From assembly GCA_900323505.1 (NCBI GenBank), contig OOIN01000021.1, positions 186,001-250,000 of the forward strand: 64,000 nt of DNA, read 5' to 3'. The stretch comes from Ustilago trichophora (lineage: Eukaryota; Basidiomycota; Ustilaginomycetes; Ustilaginales; Ustilaginaceae). The stretch's first letter is position 1, and each line of letters begins with the position of its first letter. The translations under genes were made by a program, and so were the position numbers. Below the pieces are notes generated by a model. The model was not told where the DNA came from. It ran no database searches and was given only the letters and a program-made list of their open reading frames with translations. Shown here in pieces: positions 46,280 through 58,018 of the stretch.

Positions 46280-47013
46280 AGTTCTTTTTGATGATTTTTC
46301 CCTTTTGGCTAGGCGCTCTTCCAGCGGGAGCGTAATGCATGCTACTGCTGTATCCGCCCGACAGAGTGTGAGCGTTACGCATGCAATACTCTGGATGGAT
46401 TCGTGAGCTGCATTGCATCAAGGCGTGGATGGATACCCTTCCTTCTTGTCCATGCCAGGTTCGATAGCAACGACGAGCTCACACATTCGCATCCATCTGA
46501 TTCCGACCAACTGCGACAATTTGGCAGAGCACCCATCCGCCTGGTGCAGCTCGCATTCGGTTCTGCGTGCATCACCATCCACGCCATCCCCCCACCTGCA
46601 TCCACCTCTTCCACTTCCATCGGAGTCCTACTTCACCCAACACCCAACACCACCTAAGATCGCTCTTGCTACGCGACTAGCTTCTCAATACAGCCTGCTT
46701 CATCTACCACTCGCCCCGACTTCATTTGCTCCGCTTGCTGGCCGGAATCCAACAGCCAGAGCTTTTGCGACCCGACATCCACTTCGCCTTCTGCTGCGGC
46801 AATACTAGCTTTCCCGGCCGCTTGAACCCCATCCTCGAAACCATTTCAGCCCACTCCTCACACGGCCATCCAGCATCCACCTCTGCTGCTCTCCGCATCC
46901 CACTCGCCTCGCAAGCGACTTTTCCAAACCCCCTGCAGCGCAGTCATAGCCAGCTCGAAGCTTCAGCATACCTCCATCGGGTCCAGCGTCGCACCCGGCA
47001 AAAGCGCGCAATC

Positions 47014-49111
47014 ATGGTCAACATCGCTCGCGAAATGAGCTCGGCCACTAGCGCCAATGCTCCACCACATCGACCCATCCGCGCCGACACCCTTGACCTC
47101 AAGGAGAAGCTCGCTGTGGCTCTCGGCCAAAACGGCGCCCGCTACTGGCAGACCCTCGTCCAGTTTCTCAAGGGTGCCATTGACCGCTCCGAATTCGAAG
47201 CACTAGCTCATAAAGCACTCAAGGCAGAGCATGGTAAGTTGCATCCACGTCACCACTGTGCTGTTCTGCTCTGCTCATCGTCGAAGTAGCTGTCTGACCC
47301 TTCTTCCCTCGCTTTTCCATGCATCCACTCATCACAGTCCATCTCCACAATGCCTTGATCTTGGGAATCCTCTACAACGCCAGTGCCGATGTGCCTGGAC
47401 CATCCAGCCGTGCTGTCAGACGCATCACCCGCATCCTACCCGACGGCTCTACCATCACCGAAGAGGAGGAAGAGGAACCAAGTCGCAAGCGTCTCCGCAA
47501 CCTCGTCGCCGGTCTCCCGCGCAAGGAACGCTTGCGGCTCAAGAACCTCGAAAAGGCCGGCAAGCTTGGCGCCAACGCCGTTGGTGGAGCTGCCGGTCTA
47601 GGCTGGGCCGGTTCCGCCGCCGACATGCTCGAAAAGAAACGCAAGGACGAAGAGAAGCGCAAGGTCGCCGAAGACCGTCGCAAGGTAAGACAGTACAAGA
47701 GCGCCATCGGTGCCAAAGATTGGAAGGGACAGTCCATCCAAGCTACCCAACAGATTGCTGCTGTACGCGGCAAGCTTTCCTTCTGTAAGTCTCCTCCGTA
47801 TTCCCTTTTGTTCTGCTGTTTGCCAGAACCTGTCCGTCATTTGCTACGAACCGCGTTCCTGAGCATCTTCTCTTGCACCATATAGCTGCTCAACAAGCCG
47901 TCGCACGTGCGTTGCAGGCACCGCTGTGTGTCGAATCCAAGCATCTGCCCGATTTGGACGCCATCAAGGATCGTATGACGCTGCTCGCCGTAGAGAATGG
48001 CATGCCAGGAGGCGTACAACCTCAAGCTGCTGCTATGGTGCTCTCTGCGCTTCAAAGCCATTTGCAGAACGTTGCAAGTAGCATCATTACAAAGATCCGC
48101 GCCAATCGCACAGACGGCATCCGCACCAACGAGCCTCTCCGCCCCGCCGCCGAGTATAACAATATCAGCCTCGACCCGGCCGCATACATGCCGGACCCCA
48201 TGCGCACATCGCCGGCCCTCGACGGGATGGATCTGGACGAAAGTGTTCCCAACTCTGTTCAGGGCAGTCCAACGCGTCACATCCGCTCGATCCAGTCCGA
48301 CATGTCGTCTCGCACCAGCACTTCAGGGATTGGTACGTCTTTCGCCGACTCATCCATGCTCTCCCTCGCCAGCACTGCTGCCACCAGCCTGGCTGGACCC
48401 GCCTCGCCCTCCGTTCGTGATGGTGACAGCAGCGGTCAGCTCCAAGACACCTCGTTCGGCAATAGCAGCAGCGGTGCTCCCTTCCCCGAAGAAAATGGTG
48501 CTACCGGTAGCGTCTCTAACCGACTCAAACGTTCTCGTGACGCTATGGAGAATGGTGATCGCTCCACAGCAGCTAGTACGCGCCTCACCGTCTCCGATGT
48601 GGCCTTCCTGCTCGAAGTCGCCCCTCACACCGTGGTTGAGCCCATGGGTCAAGGTACACAAGAACGCATGCTCGCACCAGAATGGAGCGACGACCTCATT
48701 TTCGGCAGTGCCGAAGACGACGCTTCCCGAGTCTACCCTGCCTCGCCTGAACGTCAACTGGCCAGAGCAGCTAGACTTGCAGCAACCACCCACCTCAGCG
48801 ATGCAACCACCGGCGCCACAGCAGATGTACCGGTACGAAACAGATTCGTCATCGATCAATCTGCTCCTCTTCGGCTGCTAGATCGTCGCACGCTGGCCGA
48901 GAACGAAGGCCGTGCCCGACCCACAAAGGGCGGTCTCTCCGTCCCCGATACAGTCCTTACAGACGTCAACGGTAGGAAAAAGGACACCAACATGCTACTG
49001 CAAAGTAGTAATAACGCTGCACTGATTGCGGGTCATAACGTGCATAGGCACAAGGACGATATTTGGGACGTCGTCGATCCTGTGGCTCTCTTTGGTCAGC
49101 TTTGCGAGTAA
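47014..49111 (+). CDS. hfi1: SAGA complex subunit Hfi1/Ada1 (Tad1 family)
   Basis: Three exons: 47014-47233, 47338-47784 and 47886-49111, total 630 residues. Introns of 104 and 101 nt with GTAAGT donors; both junctions preserve frame. ATG at 47014; no earlier in-frame ATG exists. The SAGA-Tad1 domain begins near residue 28: DLKEKLAVALGQNGARYWQTL, FLKGAIDRSEFEALAHKAL, KAEHVHLHNALILGILYNA. A basic linker with SRKRLRNLVAGLPRKER and a charged coil (KKRKDEEKRKVAEDRRK) follows. Exon 3 carries CVESKHLPDLDAIKDRMTLLA and VSDVAFLLEVAPHTVVEP, matching the histone-fold-like C-terminal part of Hfi1. The middle of exon 3 is Ser-rich. Hfi1 is structural in SAGA, pairing with TAF12; TAF6 at 20.5 kb is another subunit of the same complex. 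Confidence 0.88.
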
Positions 49112-49219
49112 AAAACTTCGAAGCTCCCCATCATTGTAATACTAGTTCAGCTCCCAGTGGGGATCATACTGTAAGAATGACAAAGAAGACTTTCAGAATG
49201 ACCTCGCTCGACCACACAG

Positions 49220-49235
49220 ACACACACACACACAC
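49220..49235. repeat. (CA)n microsatellite
   Basis: About eight CA units in the hfi1 3' flank, 30 bp left of the transposon. Confidence 0.9.
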
Positions 49236-49265
49236 CCCTTCGCGTGATTGAAAAAACCAGAGATA

Positions 49266-49311
49266 ACGTAATTACAGTAGTTCCGACGCATATGTAGTTC
49301 CGACGCGTTTT
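49266..49311 (+). repeat. Left terminal inverted repeat with internal 12-bp duplication
   Basis: 46 bp identical to the reverse complement of 51460-51505. Within it TAGTTCCGACGC occurs twice, at 49278-49289 and 49295-49306 (period 17 bp), which could be two transposase binding sites. Confidence 0.95.
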
Positions 49312-49493
49312 CGAATGTGAGATTAATTCAACACGTGATGGTAGTGGCCTGCATGATCGTGAGCACATTGTTTGTTCCTTGCATGAGCCCCACCATCCCA
49401 AGTTCTCGGACCCCATCTCCACCATCGCCGTTCCATCATCAACTGCTTACAACAACCTTTTGACACCATCACTCAGCAATATCAACCACTGTT

Positions 49494-51330
49494 ATGCCAC
49501 GCAACCCTCTGTCAAAACGGTCTGTGACGTATCGAGCTGCAACGGCGAGCAAGCGAGACCAGCGTGAGGGACACTTGCAGCTGGCCATCAGTGAGCTCAA
49601 GCAGGGCCAGCACAACAGCATTCGCAAAGCAGCGGCTGCCCACAATGTCTCGGAATCGACGCTACGCCACCGGATGTCGGGCCGGCAGAACAAAAAGGCC
49701 GCCAATGAAGCTCAACAGGCACTTACATGTGCCGCCGAGAACGCTGTCATCACACACATCCAGCGTCGTGCCTGCAGCGGCTTCCCTCTGACGCCCGCCG
49801 TTGTGATGCAGTATGCAAACGCCGTGTCTCGGCCTTTGCCTGCCGGCGGCACGCTGGTTAAGCTCAGCCATGCATGGCTGCAGTTGTTCCTGCTTCGGCA
49901 TCCTGAAATCAAGTCTCATTGGTCTCGATGCCTCGACAATGCACGGCTCACAGGCACAGACGAGGCCAGCATTCAACAATGGTTCACTCAATTGGCTGCC
50001 ATACTGCGTGAATACAATGTCTCATCAACAAACATATACAACATGGATGAAACAGGGTTCATGTTTGGTGTCGGCGGCAGAGAGCGAGTGGTTGTGCCTT
50101 CCGGTGATCAAGCTGCATCCTTCAAGGCTCAGCCAGGCAACCGGGAATCTGCAACTGTGATTGAGTGCATCGGAAGTGCTGGTCAGGTACTTCCGCCGCT
50201 TGTCATTACCAAAGGCCATGTTCATACAGTCGGAGAACAGCGGCGAATGGAGGATGTTCCAGCCACATGGCGATTCGCCAAGTCAAACAACGGCTGGACC
50301 AACAACGAGCTTGCCGTCCAATGGGTCGAAACCATCTTCGACCCCTCCACTACGCCATCGCCACCATCAGCATGGCGCCTTCTCATACTGGACGGTCACG
50401 GCTCTCACACCAGCGTTGAGTTCTGCAATGCACTGTGGTCTCGACACATAATACCATTCCTCTTTCCACCCCATGCAACACATGTGATGCAGCCACTGGA
50501 TGTCTCGATCTTTCGGCCTTTGAAAGGCCGGTATCAGCATGCCGTTAATGAAGCTGCACAGCATGTGGACACAATCGACAAGGCGCTCTTCGCCACATTC
50601 TATGCACAGGCTCGGGAACAGGTCCTGACACAGTCTGCTGTGCGTAAGGCATTTGTGGACTCCGGAATTACCATGAGCCCAAGTCCGGACAAGGTTATCG
50701 CTCGGCTTCCAGGCCATTGCACGCCCGTTCCTCAAGAAACACAAACCCCGCTGCAGGAAGTCGCCGTTCCTGCATCGGATGCAGAACGCCACGCTGGATG
50801 CATTCAGGAACGAACCGGATATCCGGAGAGCCCGACGTCTCAAGAGGGCCGTGCTACAAGCAAACAAGCAAGCACATGCATCAATTGCGATCCTGGAGGC
50901 CGAAAACACGGTACTTCATGTCCAAGAGAATCACAGCAAGAAATTGGCTCAAAAGGTACGTCGTGTCAAGGCAAAGGGTGATCAGCGAGTGCTGTCGAAG
51001 GATGTCATGATCACTCGAGAGCATGCAGAACGAGAGTTGGTGACAAAGGGCATAGGAAGCTCATCACAGTCGAAGGGGAAGGGCAGGCAGGTGGATACGG
51101 AGGTTGTACCTCCATCAGCTGCAGCTGCTGCTGATCGCGACGAAGCAGGTATTGATGGTGACGAGGCTCTTTTGTCATCATCAAGCACGCTCACAACACC
51201 ATCCATGCAGAATCTGGATGATGAGCTCAGTGAAAGTGAGCCTCTGTCGGCCATCAGAGATGACAAGGAAGATCCCTTTGGCTTCTTCGAACTGCTTCCT
51301 GTTGCTGGCCCATCTCGCAGGCACACATGA
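49494..51330 (+). pseudogene. Pogo-type transposase, C-terminal coding shifted to another frame
   Basis: The first frame (49494-50981, 495 codons, ATG) has a psq-type helix-turn-helix near residues 42-63 (SIRKAAAAHNVSESTLRHRM), a CENP-B-type DNA-binding region to about 150, and a DDE domain: NMDETGF (D185), LLILDGHGSH (D300) and ATHVMQPLDVSIF (D336), a DD35D spacing. After about residue 425 the frame becomes uncharacteristic. From 50779 to 51330 the +1 frame carries what looks like the natural C-terminus: Arg/Lys-rich, with coiled-coil AILEAENTVLHVQE as in other pogo transposases. So a one-base shift near 50765-50790 probably separates catalytic domain and tail. The catalytic core is intact. 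No plausible intron joins the two frames. Could also be a sequencing error. Confidence 0.75.
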
Positions 51331-51459
51331 CTTCAGCCTCTTCAGTATGTACCATAGCATCTCATGTACGCGCAATCCAAGTCTCATGTTGTTTGCACCT
51401 CATAACAGCTGTGCTTATCATCACGATGTGTACTACCATCAGATTTGATTTCATACTCA

Positions 51460-51505
51460 AAAACGCGTCGGAACTACATATGCGTCGGAACTACTGTAAT
51501 TACGT
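51460..51505 (-). repeat. Right terminal inverted repeat
   Basis: Exact reverse complement of 49266-49311, with the 12-bp word GCGTCGGAACTA at 51465-51476 and 51482-51493. Confidence 0.95.
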
Positions 51506-51566
51506 TAGAACTGAAAATTGAGCAACCACAAGCGTCCACAAACATCCTGCAAAGGAAACTACAAAC

Positions 51567-54500
51567 TCACAACTCTACAGCTGCATCCCGCAAACCAGAT
51601 TCGACATCCATCGAATCCAAAGTCTCGCCAACATCTTGATCCCTCATCAAGGTCTCTGGCAGAGCGTCTCCATTGATCAAATCTGGCTGTCTCTTGTTGC
51701 CATTCGCCCTGGCAGCTTTTTCCAATGTCAACTGCAACGATTCATCCCCTTGCTCGTCTGGATATTGTGTCTCGCCAAACACCTCCCCACCCGCTGCGGC
51801 CGCCAAAGAAGCATTGCCATTCACCTCGGTCTGATCCTTTCGGAACGAGAATCCGGTCAGAAGCGATTGCTTGGCCGATCCCGCACCAGCACCCGTACCC
51901 GCCGCTCGAACGGATTCCTTCTCAAACGGCTCGATACGCTCAAAGAACGACGTAGACTTGTGCATCTGCTTGTCCCTCTGAGCGTTGGCAACGTTGGAAG
52001 AGGTACGTGCAAAAGGGTTGAGCGATTTGGCTGCCTTGGTGTTGGGAAGGACCAAGCTTCGTGGAGATTCCGAGAATTCTTCCGACGGCGACTTGCGCTT
52101 CTCGGCACTGCGCTGGTAGAGATTCTCTTTGCCGAGCGAAGTTGCTGATGACGCGTCGTCGAGAGATATACTGTAGTCTTCGGACGGTTGAGGCGTGCGA
52201 CTGGCGGAGGGGGAGCGGGAGGTGGTGCCGTTGTAAGCGGCAGCGATGGACGAGGAAGAAGGCGCAGAGGGCAGAGCATCGAAGCGATCTGATGTGGACG
52301 AGTGACCACGTAGGACGCCCGATGCCGAGCGAGAGGGCGGGAGGAATTCCTCGCCCAGCGCAGCGGAAGCGCGCTTTCGGATGCTTGCACTCGAGACACC
52401 ACCATCGCGGCTGCGATCGCTAGCACGAGTCATGATCTCGACCAGCGCTGGATTCGAATAACTTGGTCCACCACGCACCGAAGGATCGCACCATCGTCTA
52501 GACTCTTCCTCAACACGTTCGGGACGGCCCTCCAGACCCTCCTTGAGCGCCACCATGCGTTCGGCCAGACTAGAGAGGTGGAAGAACGCAGCGATCTTGA
52601 GGGCAGCTTCAAGCGTCCTAGTGGAGTGAAGTGCGCGTGCGGCATCGAGAGCTCGGCCGTGCTTGTCGGCTTTGCAGGCGAGTTGGATCAGCTGGAGGAG
52701 GGCTTTGTCCGAACTCATTTCGAGGGTGCCTGCGTCAAGTCGGGGCTCGTCATCGCCAGCTTCGATGCCAGCGTTCTTGACATCGCGAGCGGTCATGGCG
52801 AGCATGCTATCGCGCAGACTCTTCTCCTCGAGCGGGCCGGTTCCACCCTCGCGGTGGATGAGAGGTACTGCCAGCTCGAGCTCTTGAATCATGTGACGGG
52901 TTCCGTCCACCTCGGGATGGCTGCGGCCGCCCTTGAGCAGCAGAACCATCAGCTTGGACGAGGTGAGGGCGATAGGCCAGTATCCCAGGGTGCTGGCAGC
53001 ACGCACAGCGGCGTCGCTCGCGTCGGCAGAAGCGCTGTCTTTGATGCGCTTGGTGTCGAGGCTAGGCACCCACCTGCCTTGACGAGATCGGTGTGCGCGG
53101 TCAAGAACGAAGAGAGTTCCGTTTGTGTCGTAGAACGCGGGCTGGTGCTGGTCGTTGTATCCTGCCCAGCGGATGTGCGCGTCCTTTGCAAGGGGGAGGA
53201 CGTCGTCCTGCATCACGTCAAAGTTGGCCAGGTCGATGACTTTGTAGCCGAGATCCTGGAAGCCGCCCGATGGCAGACCTGTCCTGCGATAGATGACTAG
53301 CACAGTCCTAGCTCCGACTGCCAGCGTCACAACAGGCTGGCCGATCGCCCACAGGTAAAGCTGCATGCCGCTAGCAGAGAGGAACCGCAAGTAGCCCTTC
53401 GAAGTGGCCACCACAGCAATACCTGCCCCGGACCTGCTGACATCTTGGTCTTCCCAGCCATCCTCAGAGATGGTGCGCAGACCGCTACCGCCCAGCCCGA
53501 CAGCCTCGACATCTTCACCCTGTTCCAAGTTGAAGGTCCACTCGGAGGACAAGTTGTTGCTGGCTGCGACGAAAGGCTTGAAGAATACGCTGCTCGTCTG
53601 CTCGCCGAGCTGCTTAGCGGCAAAGAGGATACCTTGCTTAGCGAGAGCGGCCATACTGATGCTGTTCATGTCGGAGAAACGGAAGTTGCGGCGAGCAGAG
53701 GTGTCGAACGACTCGAAAGAGATGGTCTGGTGCGATTCCTGTTCCACTGCCACCACCGAACCGAGCAAGCTGTAGGCGAGATACCGGCGCTGTCCACGCA
53801 TGGGTGTCGAAGTAGGCTGGAAGGCCGGCTGGGGGCGAGTGGCGGCGATCATCATGCCACCATCACGACCAGCACCCATTCCATGTCCGCCTCGAGGATA
53901 GGATCTGGACGAGCTCTGAGCACGGCCGTGTCGACGCGAACGCGACTCGTCGTCAACCACAAAGTCGTCCATGTCATCAGCATCGCCATCGCCGTGGTTC
54001 GACCTGGGCGCTACGTCGTCGTCTTCATCGTCGGACAGACCGGTGCCGGCAAAGATGTCGTCAATCTGGCCACGGGATCCACGTGCTGCTTTGGAGGTAT
54101 CAAAAGTGACCTCTTCGAATGGGCTAGGGCGAGTAGGGCCCACAACATCCGACCAGCGAGCCAAAGTACCTTCGTTGTCAGTCCAGGCAAGCGCGTCTTT
54201 GGTTGGATGCCAGCTGATGGCGCCGACGAGGGCGTCTGCGGTCTTGTGTCGAATAGCCTGTCGGCTCTCTGCGTCCCAGACGGTGATCTGGCCGTTGGTG
54301 GTGGCCGAAGCGAGGTAGCGACCGTTGGGTGAGAAGGCGAGGCTTGTGATGCTGCCGCTGGGCGGAGGCACTGGACCAGCGGCGCTGGCGTAGAAGTTGC
54401 CAGTACGCGACCAGGCAGAAGAGTCGTTGGCAGCGCTAATGACGACGAGCTCGTGAGCCTTGGAAGGCATCACAAAGTAGGTTCCTGAAGGATGCCAGCA

Positions 54501-55247
54501 TGCGCACGAGGCCTCGTCACTCTCGGCACGTGTGATGGGAAGGATGCCCTCGATCGACTTGACGAACTTGGGCTCGACGTCGCTGAGATCGGTAACGCGG
54601 GCGATGCCGTCGGTAGAGCAAGTGACGAGCAGGGGAGCAACAGGACTCCAAGAAGCCCATCGAAGACCTCTGTTGTGACCATCAAGAAGTTGAATGCGTC
54701 TGGGGTCCTCGACATCGATGATTTTGACAATGAGCTCGTCTGAGCAGACTGCGACTCGAGGCGCCTTGCCATTCTTGATGGAGCGCTCCAATGCAACGCA
54801 TCGAAGTGGCAAAGATTCGCGACGTAGCAGCGACTGAAGAACGGTGGGCGATGTGGGGTTGCCTTGGTTGTCAAGGGGATTGTGTCGGTAAAGGCGAACG
54901 GAGCCGTCCTCGGAAGCGGTGACGAGGAAGCGGCTGTCAGCATCGAGCGAAGTGACTGGCTCGGTGGCATCTTCGATAAGGTGGGGCTCTACGCCTGGAA
55001 GCGGCAAACTTGGCAAGATGCGGACGAGGAAGTCATCTCCTCCTGTGAAGAGTCGGCTGGAGGGGGCGGGAAGGTCACACCAAGAACAACGTCAGCTTTC
55101 TACTCCGTTTCGACGACGACAATGGTGGCGGAGATCAGATCGTGGAACTACTTACTCTACACCAGCAGATTTAGGAGCATGGATACATTTTGTTGGACCT
55201 GAATGAACGATCTGGACGTGCAAGTCCTCCGACTGCGTCGACTGCAT
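51567..55247 (-). CDS. mcl1: Replisome scaffold Mcl1/Ctf4 (AND-1 family)
   Basis: Two exons, 55156-55247 and 51567-55056, 1193 residues. Exon 1 (ATG at 55247) encodes MQSTQSEDLHVQIVHSGP and CIHAPKSAGVE; the 99-nt intron has GTAAGT, CTGAC and CCAG; exon 2 continues DRLFTGGDDFLVRI. N-terminal WD40 propeller to about residue 350 (SDGSVRLY, LRWASWSP, LVTCSTDGIARV, ITSLAFSPNGRYLASATTNG, WDAESRQ). An acidic patch DDEDDD follows. The SepB/Ctf4 middle domain spans about 490-830, with LLGSVVAVEQESHQTISFESFD and GLRTISEDGWEDQD. The C-terminal part is Ser-rich with GFSFRKDQ. Ctf4/Mcl1 links CMG helicase to DNA polymerase alpha and cohesion factors. The stop codon is 61 bp from the transposon end. Confidence 0.93.
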
Positions 55248-56083
55248 TTTGGCGGTCTGCACTGCGGCAGGCAGTGACGGCTGAAAGGCTTCGCGTCGTT
55301 GTGGAAGATGGCAGGATTAGGCCAGCGCGAGTCCTATGAAGAAGTTGTGTCGCAAGGTCGGTATGGAGAGCGAAAGAAGACGATAGGTAGAAGGAACGGA
55401 AGACGTTTGAAACAGGTTTGATCTCGAGCTGAGCTTGGCCAGCAACTGAACGCCAAAAAGCCAAAGTGTTGTTCTGGCGGTGCGCCTTTCCAAAAGATGT
55501 CTAGCTCGCGTCGCGTCTTGCAAAGATTTCGCGCAAATTGCACAGCCCCGATTAGACTTACAGTGCTTTTGGATCGGGTCTCTGTCTGATCGGCTTTTTA
55601 TTTGTCTCGGAGCACTTCATCTACAGGTGTGAGAGCGACTCATATCACTCTGGTGCCTCATGGCAGGTTGTGTTAACCTCGCAAGCCGAATATACAGCAA
55701 TGCGTACGTTGCTGGAACACAGCTAGCCGAAAGGTACACCAAAGCGGTGTGCTTCCGACTGATTGGCGATCATTCTCTATCACGCCATGCTTGTCTGCAA
55801 CTACAACTGCGGCGCTGTCTCTCGTGACGCCGACGGGAGTGATAGCGTGCATCTCTAGAAAAGTGTAAAAATCAGAAGCATATATATAGCACACTCGCAC
55901 ACTCAGCCATATCAGTCGCAAAGAAGAAGATGCTTGAAACAATGCAAAGGTCAAACTAGATTGAACGGAACACTAAGAGTACATGCTGGTGGCGGGGGAA
56001 TGAATGTGAGAAACGAGTGCCACCAACGGGGGGAAAGCGCGACAAAGATTATTTTTTGACTAGATTGGTAGCAAAGACAACAT
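55248..56083. other. Spacer between mcl1 promoter and hsp70 3' end
   Basis: 836 bp, no gene. Left part is the mcl1 promoter, right part the hsp70 3' UTR region. A T-rich run near 56050 fits a polyadenylation zone. Short frames are unsupported. Confidence 0.6.
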
Positions 56084-57125
56084 TTAGTCGAGCTCCTCAA
56101 CGGTGGGGCCGTCGTCGCCACCGGGGGCAGCGCCGGGAGCGGCGCCAGGAGCACCGCCGGGCATGCCACCGGGGGCACCGCCAGCAGCCGAGTAGATCTT
56201 GGTCATGATGGGGTTAACCTGCTCCTCGATCTCCTTCTGCTTGTCCTTGAGCTCGTCGGTCGAAGCAGTGGTGTTGCTGTCGAGCCACTCGATACCCTCC
56301 TTGACAATCTTCTCGAGGGCCTCCTTGTCGGCGGCCTCGAGCTTGTCCTTGAGCTGGGGCTCGTTGGTGGTGTTGCGGACGTTGTAGATGTACGACTCGA
56401 GACCGTTCTTGGCCTGGGTGCGCTCGAGAGCCTGCTTGTCCTCCTCGGCGAACTGCTCGGCCTGCTTGAGCATCTCCTCAATCTGCTCCGACGAGAGACG
56501 GCCCTTGTCGTTGCGGATAGTGATCTTCTCCGACTTGCCGGTACCCTTCTCGGCGGCAGAGACGTTGAGAATGGCGTTGGCGTCGACGTCGAAGGTGACC
56601 TCGATCTGAGGAACACCACGAGGGGCGGGGGGAATACCGGAAAGCTCGAACTTGCCGAGGAGGTTGTTGTCCTTGGTGCGGGCACGCTCACCCTCGAAGA
56701 CCTGGATCAATACACCGGGCTGGTTGTCGGCGTAGGTCGAGAAGATCTCGGACTTCTTGGTGGGGACAGTGGTGTTCCTCTTGATAAGAGGGGTGAAGAC
56801 ACCACCGGCAGTCTCGATACCCATGGAGAGAGGGGCAACGTCGAGGAGGAGGAGGTCCTGGGTCTTCTCGGAAGTGTCACCGGAGAGAATGGCGGCCTGG
56901 ACAGCGGCACCGTAGGCGACAGCCTCGTCGGGGTTGATCGACTTGTTGAGCTCACGGCCGTTGAAGAAGTCGGTGAGGAGCTTCTGGACCTTGGGGATAC
57001 GGGTGGAACCACCTACAAGGACGATCTCGTGAACGGAACCCTTGTCGATCTTGGAGTCACGGAGAACCTTCTCGACGGGCTCGATGGTGTGCGAGAAGAG
57101 GTCACCGCAGAGCTCCTCGAAACGG

Positions 57126-57157
<32 letters not shown>

Positions 57158-57319
57158 CTCGAAGAGCGAGTCGATCTCGATGGTGGTCTGGGCGGCCGAC
57201 GAGAGGGTGCGCTTGGCACGCTCACAAGCGGTACGGAGACGACGAAGGGCGCGGGCGTTGGTGGTCAAATCCTTCTTGTTCTTGCGCTTGAACTCCTGAA
57301 CGAAGTGGTTGACGAGACG

Positions 57320-57370
<51 letters not shown>

Positions 57371-58018
57371 CTCGAAGATACCCTCCTCGATGGTGAGGAG
57401 CGAGACATCGAAGGTACCTCCACCAAGATCGAAGATGAGAACGTTCTTCTCACCCTCGGTCTTCTTGTCCAGACCGTAAGCGATGGCGGCGGCGGTGGGC
57501 TCGTTGATGATTCGCATCACGTTGAGACCCGAGATGATACCGGCATCCTTGGTAGCCTGACGCTGCGAGTCGTTGAAGTAGGCGGGGACAGTGACGACGG
57601 CGTCCTTGACGGTGCCACCGAGGTAGGCCTCGGCGGTCTCGCGCATCTTGAGGAGGACCATGGACGAGATCTCTTCGGGGGTGAAAGTCTTCTTCTCACC
57701 CTTGTACTCGATGCGAATCTGGGGCTTGCCACCGACCGAAGTGACCTCGAAAGGCCAGTGCTTCATGTCGGACTGAACCTCAGCATCGTCGAACTTGCGG
57801 CCGATGAGACGCTTGGCGTCGAAGACGGTGTTGTGGGGGTTCATGGCGACCTGGTTCTTGGCGGCATCTCCGATGAGACGCTCCGAGTCGGTGAAGGCGA
57901 CATATGAGGGGGTGGTGCGGTTACCCTGGTCGTTGGCGATGACCTCGACACGGTCGTTCTGCCAAACGGCGACACAGGAGTAGGTAGTACCGAGATCGAT
58001 ACCGATGGCCTTGGTCAT
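56084..58018 (-). CDS. ssa1: Cytosolic Hsp70 chaperone (Ssa family) with EELD end
   Basis: 644 residues, single exon, ATG at 58018. Starts [19 protein letters not shown], then [16 protein letters not shown], the three Hsp70 signatures IDLGTTYS (7-14), [14 protein letters not shown] (about 195-208) and [17 protein letters not shown] (about 331-347), an intact linker [19 protein letters not shown], and the substrate-binding domain with [22 protein letters not shown]-terminal [13 protein letters not shown] repeats and a final GPTVEELD. The absence of a targeting or ER signal and the PTVEE end place it in the Ssa group. The last four residues are EELD rather than the usual EEVD. ATP-driven protein folding; expected to be highly expressed, in line with strong bias for C-ending codons. 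Confidence 0.97.

Larger units (their letters stand above)
44544..47013. other. 2.5-kb divergent spacer between the BRCT gene and hfi1
   Basis: No gene supported. It has TG/TATG repeats at 44933-44965 and a GA-TG compound repeat at 46246-46279. The 400 bp before the hfi1 ATG are C/T/A-rich leader sequence. Two frames of 80-200 codons at 45.2-46.0 kb lack ATG starts or known features. Confidence 0.6.
49266..51505 (+). mobile_element. Pogo/Tc1-mariner superfamily DNA transposon, 2,240 bp
   Basis: The element starts ACGTAATTACAGTAG and ends with the exact reverse complement. TA lies immediately outside on both sides (49264-49265 and 51506-51507), the target duplication expected of this superfamily; flanking identity stops there. 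Perfect inverted repeats of 46 bp, then imperfect similarity for about 15 bp more. It encodes a DDE transposase on the plus strand. It is inserted in the short convergent gap between hfi1 and mcl1; without it only about 213 bp would separate the two stop codons. Confidence 0.93.

Noticed and set aside
46726..47013. N-terminal extension of Hfi1
   Set aside because: Starts with TTG and lies in the C/T-rich leader; family homology begins after the ATG at 47014.
57029..57907. 292-codon open frame antisense to hsp70
   Set aside because: It mirrors a codon-biased Hsp70 gene; long antisense frames arise from C-ending codon preference. No family resemblance and no ATG context of its own.
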